A DNA stretch of 64,000 bases from CAZMZW01 sp964571135 (lineage in GTDB: Bacteria; Chloroflexota; Anaerolineae; Anaerolineales; Anaerolineaceae). Positions 52,977 to 62,732 of the stretch are shown one piece after another (the first letter of the stretch is position 1; every line of letters begins with the position of its first letter). The notes below the pieces were generated by a model. That model ran no database searches and was not told the DNA's origin. It worked only from the letters and a program-made list of their open reading frames with translations. A program made the position numbers and the translations under genes. The stretch lies in contig CAZMZW010000003.1 in the NCBI GenBank assembly GCA_964571135.1, forward strand, positions 248,001 through 312,000. Reading direction: 5' to 3'.

Positions 52977-53822
52977 ATGAAATCTTTTCCGACCCGCACT
53001 CTTCAAATTATTGCTGGTGTGGTTGTAGTGGTGGGAATTCTACTTTTAGCCCTGGGTGGTGTTTTGCGTCCAGTGATCGGGATCGTAATGGACCCTTTTG
53101 TCTCCGCTCAACATTGGCTCTCCGACAGGGTAACGAGTGTAATGGATTTCTTCACGCTTCCCAGAGATGTAACCAATTTATTACAACGTAATGTTGCCTT
53201 GGAAAACGAGATTTCGAGTTTACAATCTCAGGTCATTCAATTGGAAGGCCAGCTGAACGAAGCAAAAGTGTTATATGCATTGCTCGATTTCGCCAGAGCC
53301 AGACCTCAGAATCAATACCTGGCCTCGGCAGTAATTGGCCGTGATCCCAGCCCTTTTCTTCATTACATAATTATTGACCATGGATCGGATGATGGTATTC
53401 GATATGGTATGCCGGTAGTCACCCAGCAAGGGTTGGTTGGCAGAGTGGATGCGGTCACAGCCAGCGCTTCACGCGTACAATTGATCACTGATCCTGGATC
53501 TATAATTAATGTGCGGATGCAATCCTTAAAGAGAGAAGCCCAACTCACCGGATCAATAACAGGTGATGTCAATCTGATTGGCATCCCGCAGGATGCGGTT
53601 GTCATTGCTGGTGAAATTTTGCTTACCTCTGGATTAGGAGGAAATTATCCATCGGATGTCTTGATTGGACAGGTTGCCAGTGTAACAAAAAAGGAGAATG
53701 AATTATTTCAAACAGCTTCTGTTCAGCCGATCGTGGATTTTTCCTCCTTACGGGCAGTCCTCATTATTACGAATTTTAAATCCATTGATATTTCTCCATT
53801 AATACCAGCTCCAGCTCCATAA
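52977..53822 (+). CDS. mreC: Rod-shape-determining protein MreC
   Basis: This 281-residue protein has one N-terminal membrane helix (about 10-30), a coiled coil (ENEISSLQSQVIQLEGQLNE, about 75-95) and the C-terminal beta-rich MreC domain (DHGSDDGIRYGMPVV). MreC links MreB to PBP2 outside the membrane. It lies 42 bases after mreB. Confidence 0.95.
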   Translation: MKSFPTRTLQIIAGVVVVVGILLLALGGVLRPVIGIVMDPFVSAQHWLSDRVTSVMDFFTLPRDVTNLLQRNVALENEISSLQSQVIQLEGQLNEAKVLYALLDFARARPQNQYLASAVIGRDPSPFLHYIIIDHGSDDGIRYGMPVVTQQGLVGRVDAVTASASRVQLITDPGSIINVRMQSLKREAQLTGSITGDVNLIGIPQDAVVIAGEILLTSGLGGNYPSDVLIGQVASVTKKENELFQTASVQPIVDFSSLRAVLIITNFKSIDISPLIPAPAP

Positions 53823-53827
53823 AATAA

Positions 53828-54328
53828 ATGGATACATTTGTTGCGATTCCAATTTTATTATTTACAATACTACTTCAGGTAACAGCAGTCAGCCGTCTGC
53901 CTCTTGTACATGGTACTGCGGATTTAGTATTACTTACGTTAATTGCGTGGAGTATCCACTCAAAAACAAATAACGCTTGGATATGGGCGTTAATTGGTGG
54001 TTTATTGGCTGGTATTTTTACTGCTGTTCCATGGTTGGCGGTTGTTATTCCGTACATCATTATTGCTTTAGCAGCTCAATTATTGCACGGTCGGTTTTGG
54101 CAATCACCAATATTAGCGATGCTCCTGATCACTCTACTTGGAACTTTTATGGTTCAATTTACAACAATGGCCGTTTTAAATTTCAATGATATCCAGATTA
54201 ATTTTATTTTGGCTTTGGAAGCAATCATCTTTCCAAGTCTTATTCTCAATCTAATGCTTGCTTTGCCTATTTATCTAATCGTAAAAGATATCTCTCGTTG
54301 GGTTTATCCGGTGATGAATAATGAGTAA
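53828..54328 (+). CDS. mreD: Rod-shape-determining protein MreD
   Basis: This 166-residue protein is very hydrophobic, with about five membrane helices, and sits in the standard place after mreC. Motifs are weak in this family, so context carries the call. Its end overlaps the PBP2 gene by 8 bases. Confidence 0.88.
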   Translation: MDTFVAIPILLFTILLQVTAVSRLPLVHGTADLVLLTLIAWSIHSKTNNAWIWALIGGLLAGIFTAVPWLAVVIPYIIIALAAQLLHGRFWQSPILAMLLITLLGTFMVQFTTMAVLNFNDIQINFILALEAIIFPSLILNLMLALPIYLIVKDISRWVYPVMNNE

Positions 54329-56390
54329 CCAGCGTAGATATCACGATAAACTGGAAGATTGGCGATTGCGAGCAGTATATATCCTGATCGTTGTGGTTTT
54401 TGGTTTTTTTGGCTTACGCTTATTTTCCCTCCAAATTATCGAAGGTAAAAGTTACCTCGCCCAGGCAGAGGAGAACCGAACCAGCATAGTCAGCAGTCAG
54501 ACAAACCGCGGAATAATTTATGACCGCAATGGTTTTGTGTTAGCCCGTAATATTGCATCTTATAATGTGGTTATCACTCCGGCTAACCTTCCTACTGATA
54601 TTGGTGCATCACAACAGATCTATCGAGAACTTTCTGAATTGATCGATATACCAGTTAGCTCGGGTGCGATGACGGATGAACGAGTTAAATTGTTTTCTCC
54701 CTGCCAAACGGATTTCGGAATCACAGAGATCGTTATCATCGGCGATACAAATGCGCCATATACGCCAATTCGGATCAAATGCAATGTTGATGAACAAACG
54801 GCTATGAAAATAAGTGCAAAGGCTGCGGATTGGCTGGGTGTTGGTATTGAGACGGATCCCATTCGGGATTACCCGACTGGTGAATTGACAGCAGAAGTCA
54901 TTGGTTTTCTCGGCCCAATTCCTGCGACTTTGGAACAACAATACCGGGATAAGGGCTTTTTACCTGGACGCGACAAAGTGGGATATGCCGGAGTTGAATC
55001 TACCTTACAAGATACATTGGCGGGAACGAATGGTGAAAGAACAGTAGAAGTGGATGTAGCAGGCAAGATCATTCGTGATTTAAAACCGCCTGTGAATGCT
55101 GTCCCTGGTTTGAATGTGAAGCTGACAATCGATACGCGTTTGCAGGCAGCAGCCAAAGCAGCACTAGTGGGTGAAATTGATTGGTGGAATAGATACTTTA
55201 ATGTGATCCGCTCTTCCAATGGTGTGGTGGTGGCAATGAACCCAAAAACTGGTGAAGTGCTGGCTTTTGTATCTTACCCCACATTTGAAAATAACCGGAT
55301 GGCGCGCCAGATCCCCGCCTATTATTATGAACAATTGAGCAACGATCCCAACCGACCACTTTTCAATCATGCCATTTCTGCAGAACACCCACCCGGATCA
55401 GTCTACAAACTTGCCGCGGCGATCGGTGCGATGAATGAACGGGTCCTTCCGCCAACAAAAAGCCTTAAATGCCCTGGAAGAATTCAAATTCTTGAAAAAT
55501 TCTCTCCCAATGACCCTGGTAATCCAAGAGATTACGTTTGTTACAATCCTCTTGGTCATGGACAATCCGATTACTTGCGTGCTATTGAGCAATCCTGTGA
55601 TATTTATTTCTATAAGATAAGTGGTGGTTATCTGGATGAAGTTCCTGATGGCCTCGGAATTGTGCGTATGGCGGATTATTCCAAAGCTCTTGGTTACGGT
55701 CAAATAACCGGCATTGAACTTCCTGGAGAAGCAACTGGCTTGGTACCTGATCCAACCTGGAAACGCATTAATTTAAGTGAAAACTGGTCGACTGGTGATA
55801 CCTATATTGCAGCAATGGGTCAGGGATTTGTACTGGCTACTCCGATTCAGGTGATGGTTTCTGCTGCCATTGTTGCCAACGATGGTAAATATATGCAGCC
55901 AACTCTGGTAAAAGAAATTTTGGATACCGATGGAAATGTTATTCAAGCCTTCAAATCGGTCCAAAAATGGGATATTACCAAAGACCCTCTCATCAATATC
56001 TATGATGATAATTTAGCACCGACCGGACAGAAAAAAGTTGTAGAACAATGGGTGATCGACCTGACCAAAGAAGGGATGCGTCGTGTGAATACTCAAGGAA
56101 CTGCAGAGCGACCTTTCCTCGGGACAACTTATACTTCTGCAGGTAAAACCGGGACGGCAGAGTATTGCGATAACGTAGCCCAATCCAAGAACCTTTGCCA
56201 GCCAGGTAATTGGCCGACCCATTCCTGGTATGTAGCATATGCACCTGTGGAAGACCCTGAAATTGCGGTCGTAGCCTTTGTTTACAACGGTGGAGAAGGT
56301 GCCAGTGTTGCTGCACCCATCGTTCGTAATGTGCTGGATTCATATTTTGCCCTTAAAGAAATTGATCAAGCCCAGGCAGCAGCTAAATAA
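54321..56390 (+). CDS. mrdA: Penicillin-binding protein 2 (elongation transpeptidase)
   Basis: This 689-residue class B PBP has one N-terminal helix, the dimerisation domain, and the transpeptidase domain with the catalytic Ser360-Val-Tyr-Lys363, the SCD variant of SxN, and Lys609-Thr-Gly. It crosslinks peptidoglycan during elongation with RodA. It is in the mre cluster, with rodA a few genes on. Confidence 0.95.
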   Translation: MSNQRRYHDKLEDWRLRAVYILIVVVFGFFGLRLFSLQIIEGKSYLAQAEENRTSIVSSQTNRGIIYDRNGFVLARNIASYNVVITPANLPTDIGASQQIYRELSELIDIPVSSGAMTDERVKLFSPCQTDFGITEIVIIGDTNAPYTPIRIKCNVDEQTAMKISAKAADWLGVGIETDPIRDYPTGELTAEVIGFLGPIPATLEQQYRDKGFLPGRDKVGYAGVESTLQDTLAGTNGERTVEVDVAGKIIRDLKPPVNAVPGLNVKLTIDTRLQAAAKAALVGEIDWWNRYFNVIRSSNGVVVAMNPKTGEVLAFVSYPTFENNRMARQIPAYYYEQLSNDPNRPLFNHAISAEHPPGSVYKLAAAIGAMNERVLPPTKSLKCPGRIQILEKFSPNDPGNPRDYVCYNPLGHGQSDYLRAIEQSCDIYFYKISGGYLDEVPDGLGIVRMADYSKALGYGQITGIELPGEATGLVPDPTWKRINLSENWSTGDTYIAAMGQGFVLATPIQVMVSAAIVANDGKYMQPTLVKEILDTDGNVIQAFKSVQKWDITKDPLINIYDDNLAPTGQKKVVEQWVIDLTKEGMRRVNTQGTAERPFLGTTYTSAGKTGTAEYCDNVAQSKNLCQPGNWPTHSWYVAYAPVEDPEIAVVAFVYNGGEGASVAAPIVRNVLDSYFALKEIDQAQAAAK

Positions 56391-56473
56391 TAACATTCCA
56401 ATTAAAAGCATTTATACTTGAATAATAATGTATTGAATTCAGGCTTTAACTAAATATTAATCAGGATGAAATC

Positions 56474-57262
56474 ATGAAAGCAATTGTACTAACCATAACC
56501 TCAGGAAAAGGAGGAGTGGGTAAAACCACTGCCACTGCCAATCTGGCGCTTGCACTTGCTGAATTGGGGAAAAAGGTTGTTTGCATTGATAGTGACATAG
56601 GCTTGCGCAACTTGGATGTTGTCATGGGTTTGGAAAACAGAATTGTGTATGACCTTGTGGATATCGTCGAAGGACGCTGCAAATCCAAGCAGGCCATGAT
56701 ACATGATAAGCGGATGGAGGAACTATATTTAATTCCTGCTGCACAAACCCGCGATAAAAATGCAATTTCTCCTCAACAGATGGTCAAATTGTGTGATGAA
56801 TTGCGTCCTGATTTTGACTGGATATTGATCGATTCACCTGCAGGCATTGAACGCGGCTTTCAGAATGCCATTGCGCCAGCCGACCAGGTGATTGTAATAA
56901 CTAATCCGGATGTTTCTGCGGTAAGAGATGCTGATCGCATTATTGGTTTAATTGATTCACAACAAAAAGGACCAGCTAAGTTGGTGATCAATCGGGTCAA
57001 TCCCATGATGGTAAAAAGGGGTGAAATGCTGGATGCAGATGATATTTTGGATCTTCTAGCGGTAAAACTCATTGGGATTGTTCCTGAAGATGAACACGTT
57101 GTCATCAGTACCAATCGCGGTCAACCAGTGGTCTTGGAATCAAAATCCAAGGCTGGCCAGGCATTTCGCAATATTGCACACAGATTAAATGGCGAAGAAG
57201 TACCATTTCTATCATTGGATGAAAAAGAAGATATCTTTAAGCGATTATTTAGACGAAAATAG
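56474..57262 (+). CDS. minD: Septum-site-determining ATPase MinD
   Basis: This 262-residue ATPase has the deviant Walker A KGGVGKTT, DSDIGLRNLD, and a C-terminal amphipathic membrane-targeting helix (DIFKRLFRRK). MinD with MinE sets the division site. It begins after an 83-base gap from PBP2. No minC gene is adjacent, although MinC is the usual inhibitor recruited by MinD. Confidence 0.95.
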   Translation: MKAIVLTITSGKGGVGKTTATANLALALAELGKKVVCIDSDIGLRNLDVVMGLENRIVYDLVDIVEGRCKSKQAMIHDKRMEELYLIPAAQTRDKNAISPQQMVKLCDELRPDFDWILIDSPAGIERGFQNAIAPADQVIVITNPDVSAVRDADRIIGLIDSQQKGPAKLVINRVNPMMVKRGEMLDADDILDLLAVKLIGIVPEDEHVVISTNRGQPVVLESKSKAGQAFRNIAHRLNGEEVPFLSLDEKEDIFKRLFRRK

Positions 57263-57273
57263 CGAGGAATATT

Positions 57274-57546
57274 ATGGCTGATTGGTTTATGCGAATGTCA
57301 GGGCGTGCTCGTAGCGCTAAACAGGCTAAAGATCGCCTTAAATTGGTGCTTATTCATGATAGAACAAATTTGACCCCAGAAATATTGGAGAAATTAAAAG
57401 TCGAATTGCTTGAGGTGATATCGCGTCATGTGGCAATTGATTCAAAAGCAGTAAAAATCAGAATCACTCATGATGGACGAGAACAACGCCTGGTAGCAGA
57501 TATTCCGTTGCTTTCAGTAGGACAGCGAATGGATAATGAGGGCTAA
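57274..57546 (+). CDS. minE: Cell division topological specificity factor MinE
   Basis: This 90-residue protein has the MinE pattern: an amphipathic N-terminus, the AKDRLKLVLIHDR anti-MinD segment, and the topological-specificity domain. It is 11 bases after minD and 2 bases before rodA, so the three are cotranscribed. Confidence 0.92.
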   Translation: MADWFMRMSGRARSAKQAKDRLKLVLIHDRTNLTPEILEKLKVELLEVISRHVAIDSKAVKIRITHDGREQRLVADIPLLSVGQRMDNEG

Positions 57547-57548
57547 TT

Positions 57549-58640
57549 ATGCGGCGTGAGATGTGGCGCAATTTCGATTTCTGGCTTTTCGGTAGTGCCG
57601 TATTTCTATCTATTTTTGGGATTATTATGATCCGCTCTGCAATTGCTGGAAATGAGATCCTAGCCCAATCAGTTTCGCGACAGGCGATTTTTGTAATAGG
57701 CGGGGTAATCTTGATGATTTTGTTTTCTGCAATTGATTATCATTTCTGGGGATCGCTAACTCGGATTATGTATATTGTGGCAGTCATTGCTCTTGCGTAT
57801 ATTCTAATCGTTGGTACGACCTTATATGGATCTGCACGCTGGTTTGATACCGGTGTAATTCTTATTCAACCTTCTGAAATCGTAAAAATATTGATGATCC
57901 TGGTTCTGGCTGATTATTTTGCGCGTAGTACTGCGGACCCTCATGATATTCGTTGGATCATCAATAGCTTTCTTCTCACTCTTGGGGTTGTAATTTGGAT
58001 TTTGTTACAACCGAATTTAAGCACATCCATTGTCATCATGGTCATCTGGCTTTCCATGTTATGGATCTGTGGGTTGCCGATAAGATTTATTTTAATTCTA
58101 GCGGTGATTGGCATAATTATTTTTGCTATTGCTTTTCCTTTTCTGCAAGAATACCAACAGGCCCGAATATTAAATTTTCTATTACCAAACGCAAATGCGC
58201 GTTATGGAAATGATTACAATGTTCTGCAAGCCAAGATCACCATTGGATCTGGAGGATGGTTTGGACAGGGATATGGACAGGGAACTCAGGTTCAGTTACG
58301 CTTTTTAAAAGTCAGGCATACAGATTTTATTTTTTCTGCCATGGCTGAAGAATTTGGATTCATTGGGACTGTACTAATCATGAGTCTGCTGGTTGTCATT
58401 ATTTTGCGCTCATTAAAAGCAGCACGGGAAGCGGGAGATCGTTTTGGAGCCTTAATTGCCTATTCTTATGCAGTTATGATTTTCTTCCAGGCTGCAGTAA
58501 ATATCGGAGTCAATCTTAATCTAATGCCAGTGTCAGGTTTGCCGTTACCCTTCTTGAGTTATGGTGGAAGTTCATTACTCTCTTCAATCATGGGAGTTGG
58601 TCTGGTGGAAAGTGTATGTCTTCGAAAAACATTATTATAG
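57549..58640 (+). CDS. rodA: Peptidoglycan glycosyltransferase RodA (SEDS family)
   Basis: This 363-residue protein has about ten membrane helices and the SEDS motif SGLPLPFLSYGGSS. It polymerises glycan strands during elongation, with PBP2. RodA is favoured over FtsW by the mre/PBP2 context. Confidence 0.92.
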   Translation: MRREMWRNFDFWLFGSAVFLSIFGIIMIRSAIAGNEILAQSVSRQAIFVIGGVILMILFSAIDYHFWGSLTRIMYIVAVIALAYILIVGTTLYGSARWFDTGVILIQPSEIVKILMILVLADYFARSTADPHDIRWIINSFLLTLGVVIWILLQPNLSTSIVIMVIWLSMLWICGLPIRFILILAVIGIIIFAIAFPFLQEYQQARILNFLLPNANARYGNDYNVLQAKITIGSGGWFGQGYGQGTQVQLRFLKVRHTDFIFSAMAEEFGFIGTVLIMSLLVVIILRSLKAAREAGDRFGALIAYSYAVMIFFQAAVNIGVNLNLMPVSGLPLPFLSYGGSSLLSSIMGVGLVESVCLRKTLL

Positions 58641-58655
58641 TGATTATGAGGTTAT

Positions 58656-60149
58656 ATGCCTGAGAATTTGAAAACTGTTCGAGTACGATTTGCTCCTTCT
58701 CCCACCGGCCATATGCATCTGGGAAGTGCGCGTACAGCGCTTTATGATTATTTAATTGCCAAAAAAACTGGCGGGAAATTCATACTTCGCATTGAAGACA
58801 CAGACCGAAAGCGAACTATTGAAGGTGCTGAAGAAGAAATAATTCAAGGATTGCGCTGGTTGGGAATAGAATCGAATGAAGGCCCTGATAAAGGTGGCGA
58901 TTACGGTCCGTATCGACAGTCCGAGAGAAAAGAGATCTACCTGGAGCATGGCCGCAAATTAATTGAAATGGGAATGGCCTATTATTGTTTTTGCAGCTCA
59001 GAACGCCTCGAAAAAGTGAAACAGCAAAAACAGGCAAATAAAGAATTACCCCATTATGATGGCACCTGCCGCACCCTTGATTCTGGATTGACAGAACAGC
59101 GGGTGAAAAATGGTGAGCCGCATGTGATCCGATTCAAATCACCGCAGGAAGGTTCCACAACTATTCATGATTTCATTCGTGGTGAGATTGTCATTGAAAA
59201 CCGTAACCTGGATGATTTCATACTTGTAAAATCTGATGGTTGGGCGCTCTATCATCTGGCTGCGACTGTGGATGATCACTTGATGAAAATTACCCATGTC
59301 ATTCGGGGTTCAGAATGGCTTTCTACTTTTCCATTGCATTCCCTTATTCACCGGGCTTTTGGTTGGGAAGAACCTGTCTGGGTGCACCTTTCGGTGTTTC
59401 TCAAACCAAGTGGCAAAGGTAAAATGAGTAAACGGGATGCAGCCGATCTGATAAAAGATGGTCATTCCATTTATGTTAAAGACCTCCAGGGTTTAGGTTA
59501 CACACCCGAAGGAGTAGTGAACTGGATTGCTTTAATGGGTTGGAGTTTTGATGATCATACTGAATTCTTTACTTTGGATGACCTGGCAAACAAGTTTACG
59601 CTAGAGCGGTTGAATCCTTCACCTGCGGCGATAAATTTCACCAAACTGGATTATTTTAATAAAGAGCATATTAAAGCCCTCTCATCATCGGAATTGGCAA
59701 AGAGGATTAAGCCCTTCTTTGTTGAGAAAGGTTATGTCGTGGATGATGCCAGTCTTGAAAAAATTGCACCGATCATTAAGGAACGTATCACCACTTTGGA
59801 TGATGCTGTCGATATTTCTAGTTTTTTCTTCAAAAACGATTTTCTTTATGATACTGAACGATTGAAAATTGAAGGATTGACTTTTCCAAACACGATCAGG
59901 GTAGGGGAAGAAATCATAAGCGAGTTAACTAAGTTGACAGATCTGAGTATTAATCAAACTGAAATAGCGATGCAATCACTTTTGGAAAAATTGCAGTTGA
60001 CACCCAAGCAAGTTTTTACATTCATGCGGGAAGCAGTTTCTGCGCAGCGTGTGACACCCCCCTTATTTGAAAGCATATTTATTTTGGGGAAGGATGAAAC
60101 AATCAAGCGGATATCAAAGGCAAATGATTTCCTGAAATCAATGAAATGA
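58656..60149 (+). CDS. gltX: Glutamyl-tRNA synthetase
   Basis: This 497-residue class I synthetase has the HMHLGSA form of HIGH, and KMSKRDAADL as the KMSKS equivalent, plus the C-terminal helical anticodon domain. In bacteria without GlnRS the enzyme also charges tRNA-Gln with Glu. A tRNA-Gln gene follows 32 bases after the stop, which fits but does not prove a non-discriminating enzyme. No GlnRS or gatCAB is in the window. Confidence 0.93.
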   Translation: MPENLKTVRVRFAPSPTGHMHLGSARTALYDYLIAKKTGGKFILRIEDTDRKRTIEGAEEEIIQGLRWLGIESNEGPDKGGDYGPYRQSERKEIYLEHGRKLIEMGMAYYCFCSSERLEKVKQQKQANKELPHYDGTCRTLDSGLTEQRVKNGEPHVIRFKSPQEGSTTIHDFIRGEIVIENRNLDDFILVKSDGWALYHLAATVDDHLMKITHVIRGSEWLSTFPLHSLIHRAFGWEEPVWVHLSVFLKPSGKGKMSKRDAADLIKDGHSIYVKDLQGLGYTPEGVVNWIALMGWSFDDHTEFFTLDDLANKFTLERLNPSPAAINFTKLDYFNKEHIKALSSSELAKRIKPFFVEKGYVVDDASLEKIAPIIKERITTLDDAVDISSFFFKNDFLYDTERLKIEGLTFPNTIRVGEEIISELTKLTDLSINQTEIAMQSLLEKLQLTPKQVFTFMREAVSAQRVTPPLFESIFILGKDETIKRISKANDFLKSMK

Positions 60150-60155
60150 GTAGTG

Positions 60156-60164
60156 TGGTAAAAT
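60156..60164 (+). promoter_or_regulatory. Extended -10 promoter before tRNA-Gln
   Basis: TGG-TAAAAT lies 17 bases before the tRNA. The surrounding GTGTGGTAAAAT closely matches the GTGTGATAAAAT before tRNA-His. No -35 is obvious. Confidence 0.55.
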
Positions 60165-60181
60165 ATTTCGCGCAGCAATTT

Positions 60182-60252
60182 TGGGGGTTCGTCTAACGGC
60201 AGGACAACAGTCTCTGGAACTGTCTATGGTGGTTCGAATCCATCACCCCCAG
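60182..60252 (+). tRNA. tRNA-Gln (CTG)
   Basis: The cloverleaf has acceptor TGGGGGT/ACCCCCA with discriminator G, anticodon stem ACAGT/ACTGT around loop CTCTGGA (anticodon CTG), and T loop TTCGAAT. The U1-A72 pair and G73 are typical of bacterial tRNA-Gln. The 3' CCA is not encoded (next bases are cct). Confidence 0.96.
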
Positions 60253-60259
60253 CCTAAAA

Positions 60260-60287
60260 AGAAATCCGAAAAACGGGTTTCTTTTTT
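60260..60287 (+). terminator. Intrinsic terminator after tRNA-Gln
   Basis: A 9-bp stem (agaaatccg at 60260-60268, cgggtttct at 60274-60282, one G-T pair) with an AAAAA loop is followed by TTTTT. Confidence 0.85.
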
Positions 60288-60446
60288 ATATGTTGCTAAT
60301 CGAATGTTCTAACCCAGGAAAACCACTATATAGTTTTTGTGAATAAAGCATTTTAGAGACTAGGTCTCTCTGTTCTTCTTGAGTTGGATTAATGAGGGCT
60401 GATCTTGTTTTTAGTAAAGAACCCATTATCAACTTGTGCAGAAATG

Positions 60447-62642
60447 TTAACCCGGTCTTTCACGGAATGCTTCCATTACATTCGGCAAGGTTTCAATTAA
60501 TGTTAATACCCGGCTGAGCTGAGCAATATCAATGATGTCAAGGATGATAGTAATATTCGCCAGGCTTTCAGTTACCTTTACATGAAGATCGCGTATATTG
60601 ATATTTTCATTTGCAAGAATCGAAGAAATATCACCCATTAAACCATGCCGATCATAAGCGCGAACCTGGATGGTTACCGGGAATGTTTGTTTTGGTTCTC
60701 CCCAGGATACTCGAATAATTCGCTCACGATCCTTTGCCCGCAAAATATTAGGACAGTCTTTGCGATGAATCGTGGCTCCCCGTCCACGAGTAATGTATCC
60801 TACAATTTCGTCTCCGGGAACAGGGTTACAGCATTTTGCGTAGATTGATAAAATTCCCTTCAACCCAAGGACCTTTATTGCATTGGCGTCTTTTTTCTCT
60901 GGTAAGGCTGTGTGAATTTCTAATAAAGGATCCGTATTCGGTTCTTCAACTTCTTTTAATTTATTAATGATCCGTCGCAAGGAAAGGTCGCCGTTTCCGA
61001 TGGATTCAAAGAAATCATTCAGCTCTCTATAGCCAAATGATTTTTTCAAGTCCTCAAACTTAATATTGTTTAATCCAAGTCGATGGAACTCCTTTTCCAG
61101 CATGACTTTTCCCTGGCTGATATTTAATTCGCGATTTTGAATTTTGAACCACTGACGGATTTTTGAACGCGCACGTTCGGTTTTTACCAGATTGAGGTGT
61201 GGATTAAGCCAATCGCGGGATGGTCCCCCGTGTTTGGCAGCCAGAATTTCTACCTGATCACCAGTTTTTAATTGGTAATCAAGAGAAACCAGTTTGCCAT
61301 TTACTTTGGCTCCTCGGCAGCGATTTCCTACTTCGGTGTGAACATTATAGGCGAAATCAATAGGTGTTGAGCCAGATGGCATATCGATGATATCTCCCCG
61401 TGGGGTAAAGACAAAAACACGGTCTTCAAAAACATCACTCTTCATCCCATCTACGAACTCCTGTGCATCATCCACGTCCTGGCGCCATTCCATTATCTTT
61501 CGCAGCCAATTGATCCGTTGCTCATATTGGCTGTTTTGCGGTCCTTTTTCCTTGTAACGCCAGTGAGCAGCAATGCCAAATTCAGCATTTTCATGCATTT
61601 CAGGAGTACGAATTTGAACTTCCAAAGGTTTATGGTCGGAATAAATAACTGATGTGTGCAGAGATTGGTAAAAATTATCTTTGGGAGATGCAATGTAATC
61701 ATCGAACTCATTGGGAATTGGCCGCCAATGAGTGTGGATGATCCCTAGCGCTGAATAGCAGCTGGGAATATCCGACACGATCAGGCGAATGGCACGCAGA
61801 TCCCTCACCATTTCGAAGACCTCATTTTTCTTTTTCATTTTTTGAAAAATCGAAAAGATATGTTTAGGCCGACCGGATATTTCTGCTTTGATGCCGCCTT
61901 CACGTAATATTGTTTTTAATTCTTCGATAATGGTTTGGATTTCTTGCTCACGATTAATCCGTTTGTCCGCGAGTTTTTCAGCAATTTCTTTGTAACCTTC
62001 TGGATCCAGATATCTGAAAGATAAATCTTCAAGTTCCCATTTGATTTCCCAAATCCCCAGCCGATTTGCCAGGGGTGCAAATATATCCATGGTTTCCTGT
62101 GCGATGCGGAGACGTTTTTCTTCTGGCATGTGATTTAATGTCCGCATGTTATGCAATCGATCTGCCAGTTTTATTAGAATTACCCTGACATCGTCCCCCA
62201 TGGCCATTAAAGTTTTACGAAGTGTTTCGGTTGCTAGATCCCGTTTACGACTTTTTGCATCAATAATTGGAACTAATTCATTTTTTTCTTTGGTGCCTTC
62301 TGGGTAGTCAGGGCGGGTTACCTGGGGAAGATGAGTGAGTTTAGTGACCCCATCCACCAAATCCGCTGTTTCTTGGCCGAATTTACTGCGAATTATTTCC
62401 AGAGTGGCGTTTGTATCCTCGACCGTATCATGCAGCAAGCCGGCAACTATCATCACGGGAGGTACTTTGAGCTCAGATAAAATTTCTGCGACTGCTAAAC
62501 AATGAATGACATAAGGCTCACCGGATGCCCTGGTTTGACCGGTATGTGCCTTTTCAGCAAACTGGTAAGCTTTCTGGATAAGGTCTCGATCTAAAACCGT
62601 GTAATTCTCAGGAAGAAAATGCATTAGGTCTTCAATTTTCAT
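60447..62642 (-). CDS. (p)ppGpp synthetase/hydrolase (RelA/SpoT)
   Basis: This 731-residue RSH protein makes and degrades (p)ppGpp. The order is HD hydrolase (LLHDTVEDT, HTGQTRASGEPYVIH), synthetase (YYQSLHTSVI region), TGS (FVFTPRGDIIDMPSGSTPIDFA), a zinc-finger-like segment (KCCNPVPGDEIVG) and a C-terminal ACT domain. HDxxED is present, so hydrolase activity is likely and the protein is bifunctional. Confidence 0.95.
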   Translation of the reverse strand: MKIEDLMHFLPENYTVLDRDLIQKAYQFAEKAHTGQTRASGEPYVIHCLAVAEILSELKVPPVMIVAGLLHDTVEDTNATLEIIRSKFGQETADLVDGVTKLTHLPQVTRPDYPEGTKEKNELVPIIDAKSRKRDLATETLRKTLMAMGDDVRVILIKLADRLHNMRTLNHMPEEKRLRIAQETMDIFAPLANRLGIWEIKWELEDLSFRYLDPEGYKEIAEKLADKRINREQEIQTIIEELKTILREGGIKAEISGRPKHIFSIFQKMKKKNEVFEMVRDLRAIRLIVSDIPSCYSALGIIHTHWRPIPNEFDDYIASPKDNFYQSLHTSVIYSDHKPLEVQIRTPEMHENAEFGIAAHWRYKEKGPQNSQYEQRINWLRKIMEWRQDVDDAQEFVDGMKSDVFEDRVFVFTPRGDIIDMPSGSTPIDFAYNVHTEVGNRCRGAKVNGKLVSLDYQLKTGDQVEILAAKHGGPSRDWLNPHLNLVKTERARSKIRQWFKIQNRELNISQGKVMLEKEFHRLGLNNIKFEDLKKSFGYRELNDFFESIGNGDLSLRRIINKLKEVEEPNTDPLLEIHTALPEKKDANAIKVLGLKGILSIYAKCCNPVPGDEIVGYITRGRGATIHRKDCPNILRAKDRERIIRVSWGEPKQTFPVTIQVRAYDRHGLMGDISSILANENINIRDLHVKVTESLANITIILDIIDIAQLSRVLTLIETLPNVMEAFRERPG

Positions 62643-62732
62643 GAAAAACCAGATTCCTTATTTAATTTATATAAGTATACCTTTTTGAATCAGTTGGTAT
62701 GAAATCATTCAGTTTATAGTTACGGGAGTTGG

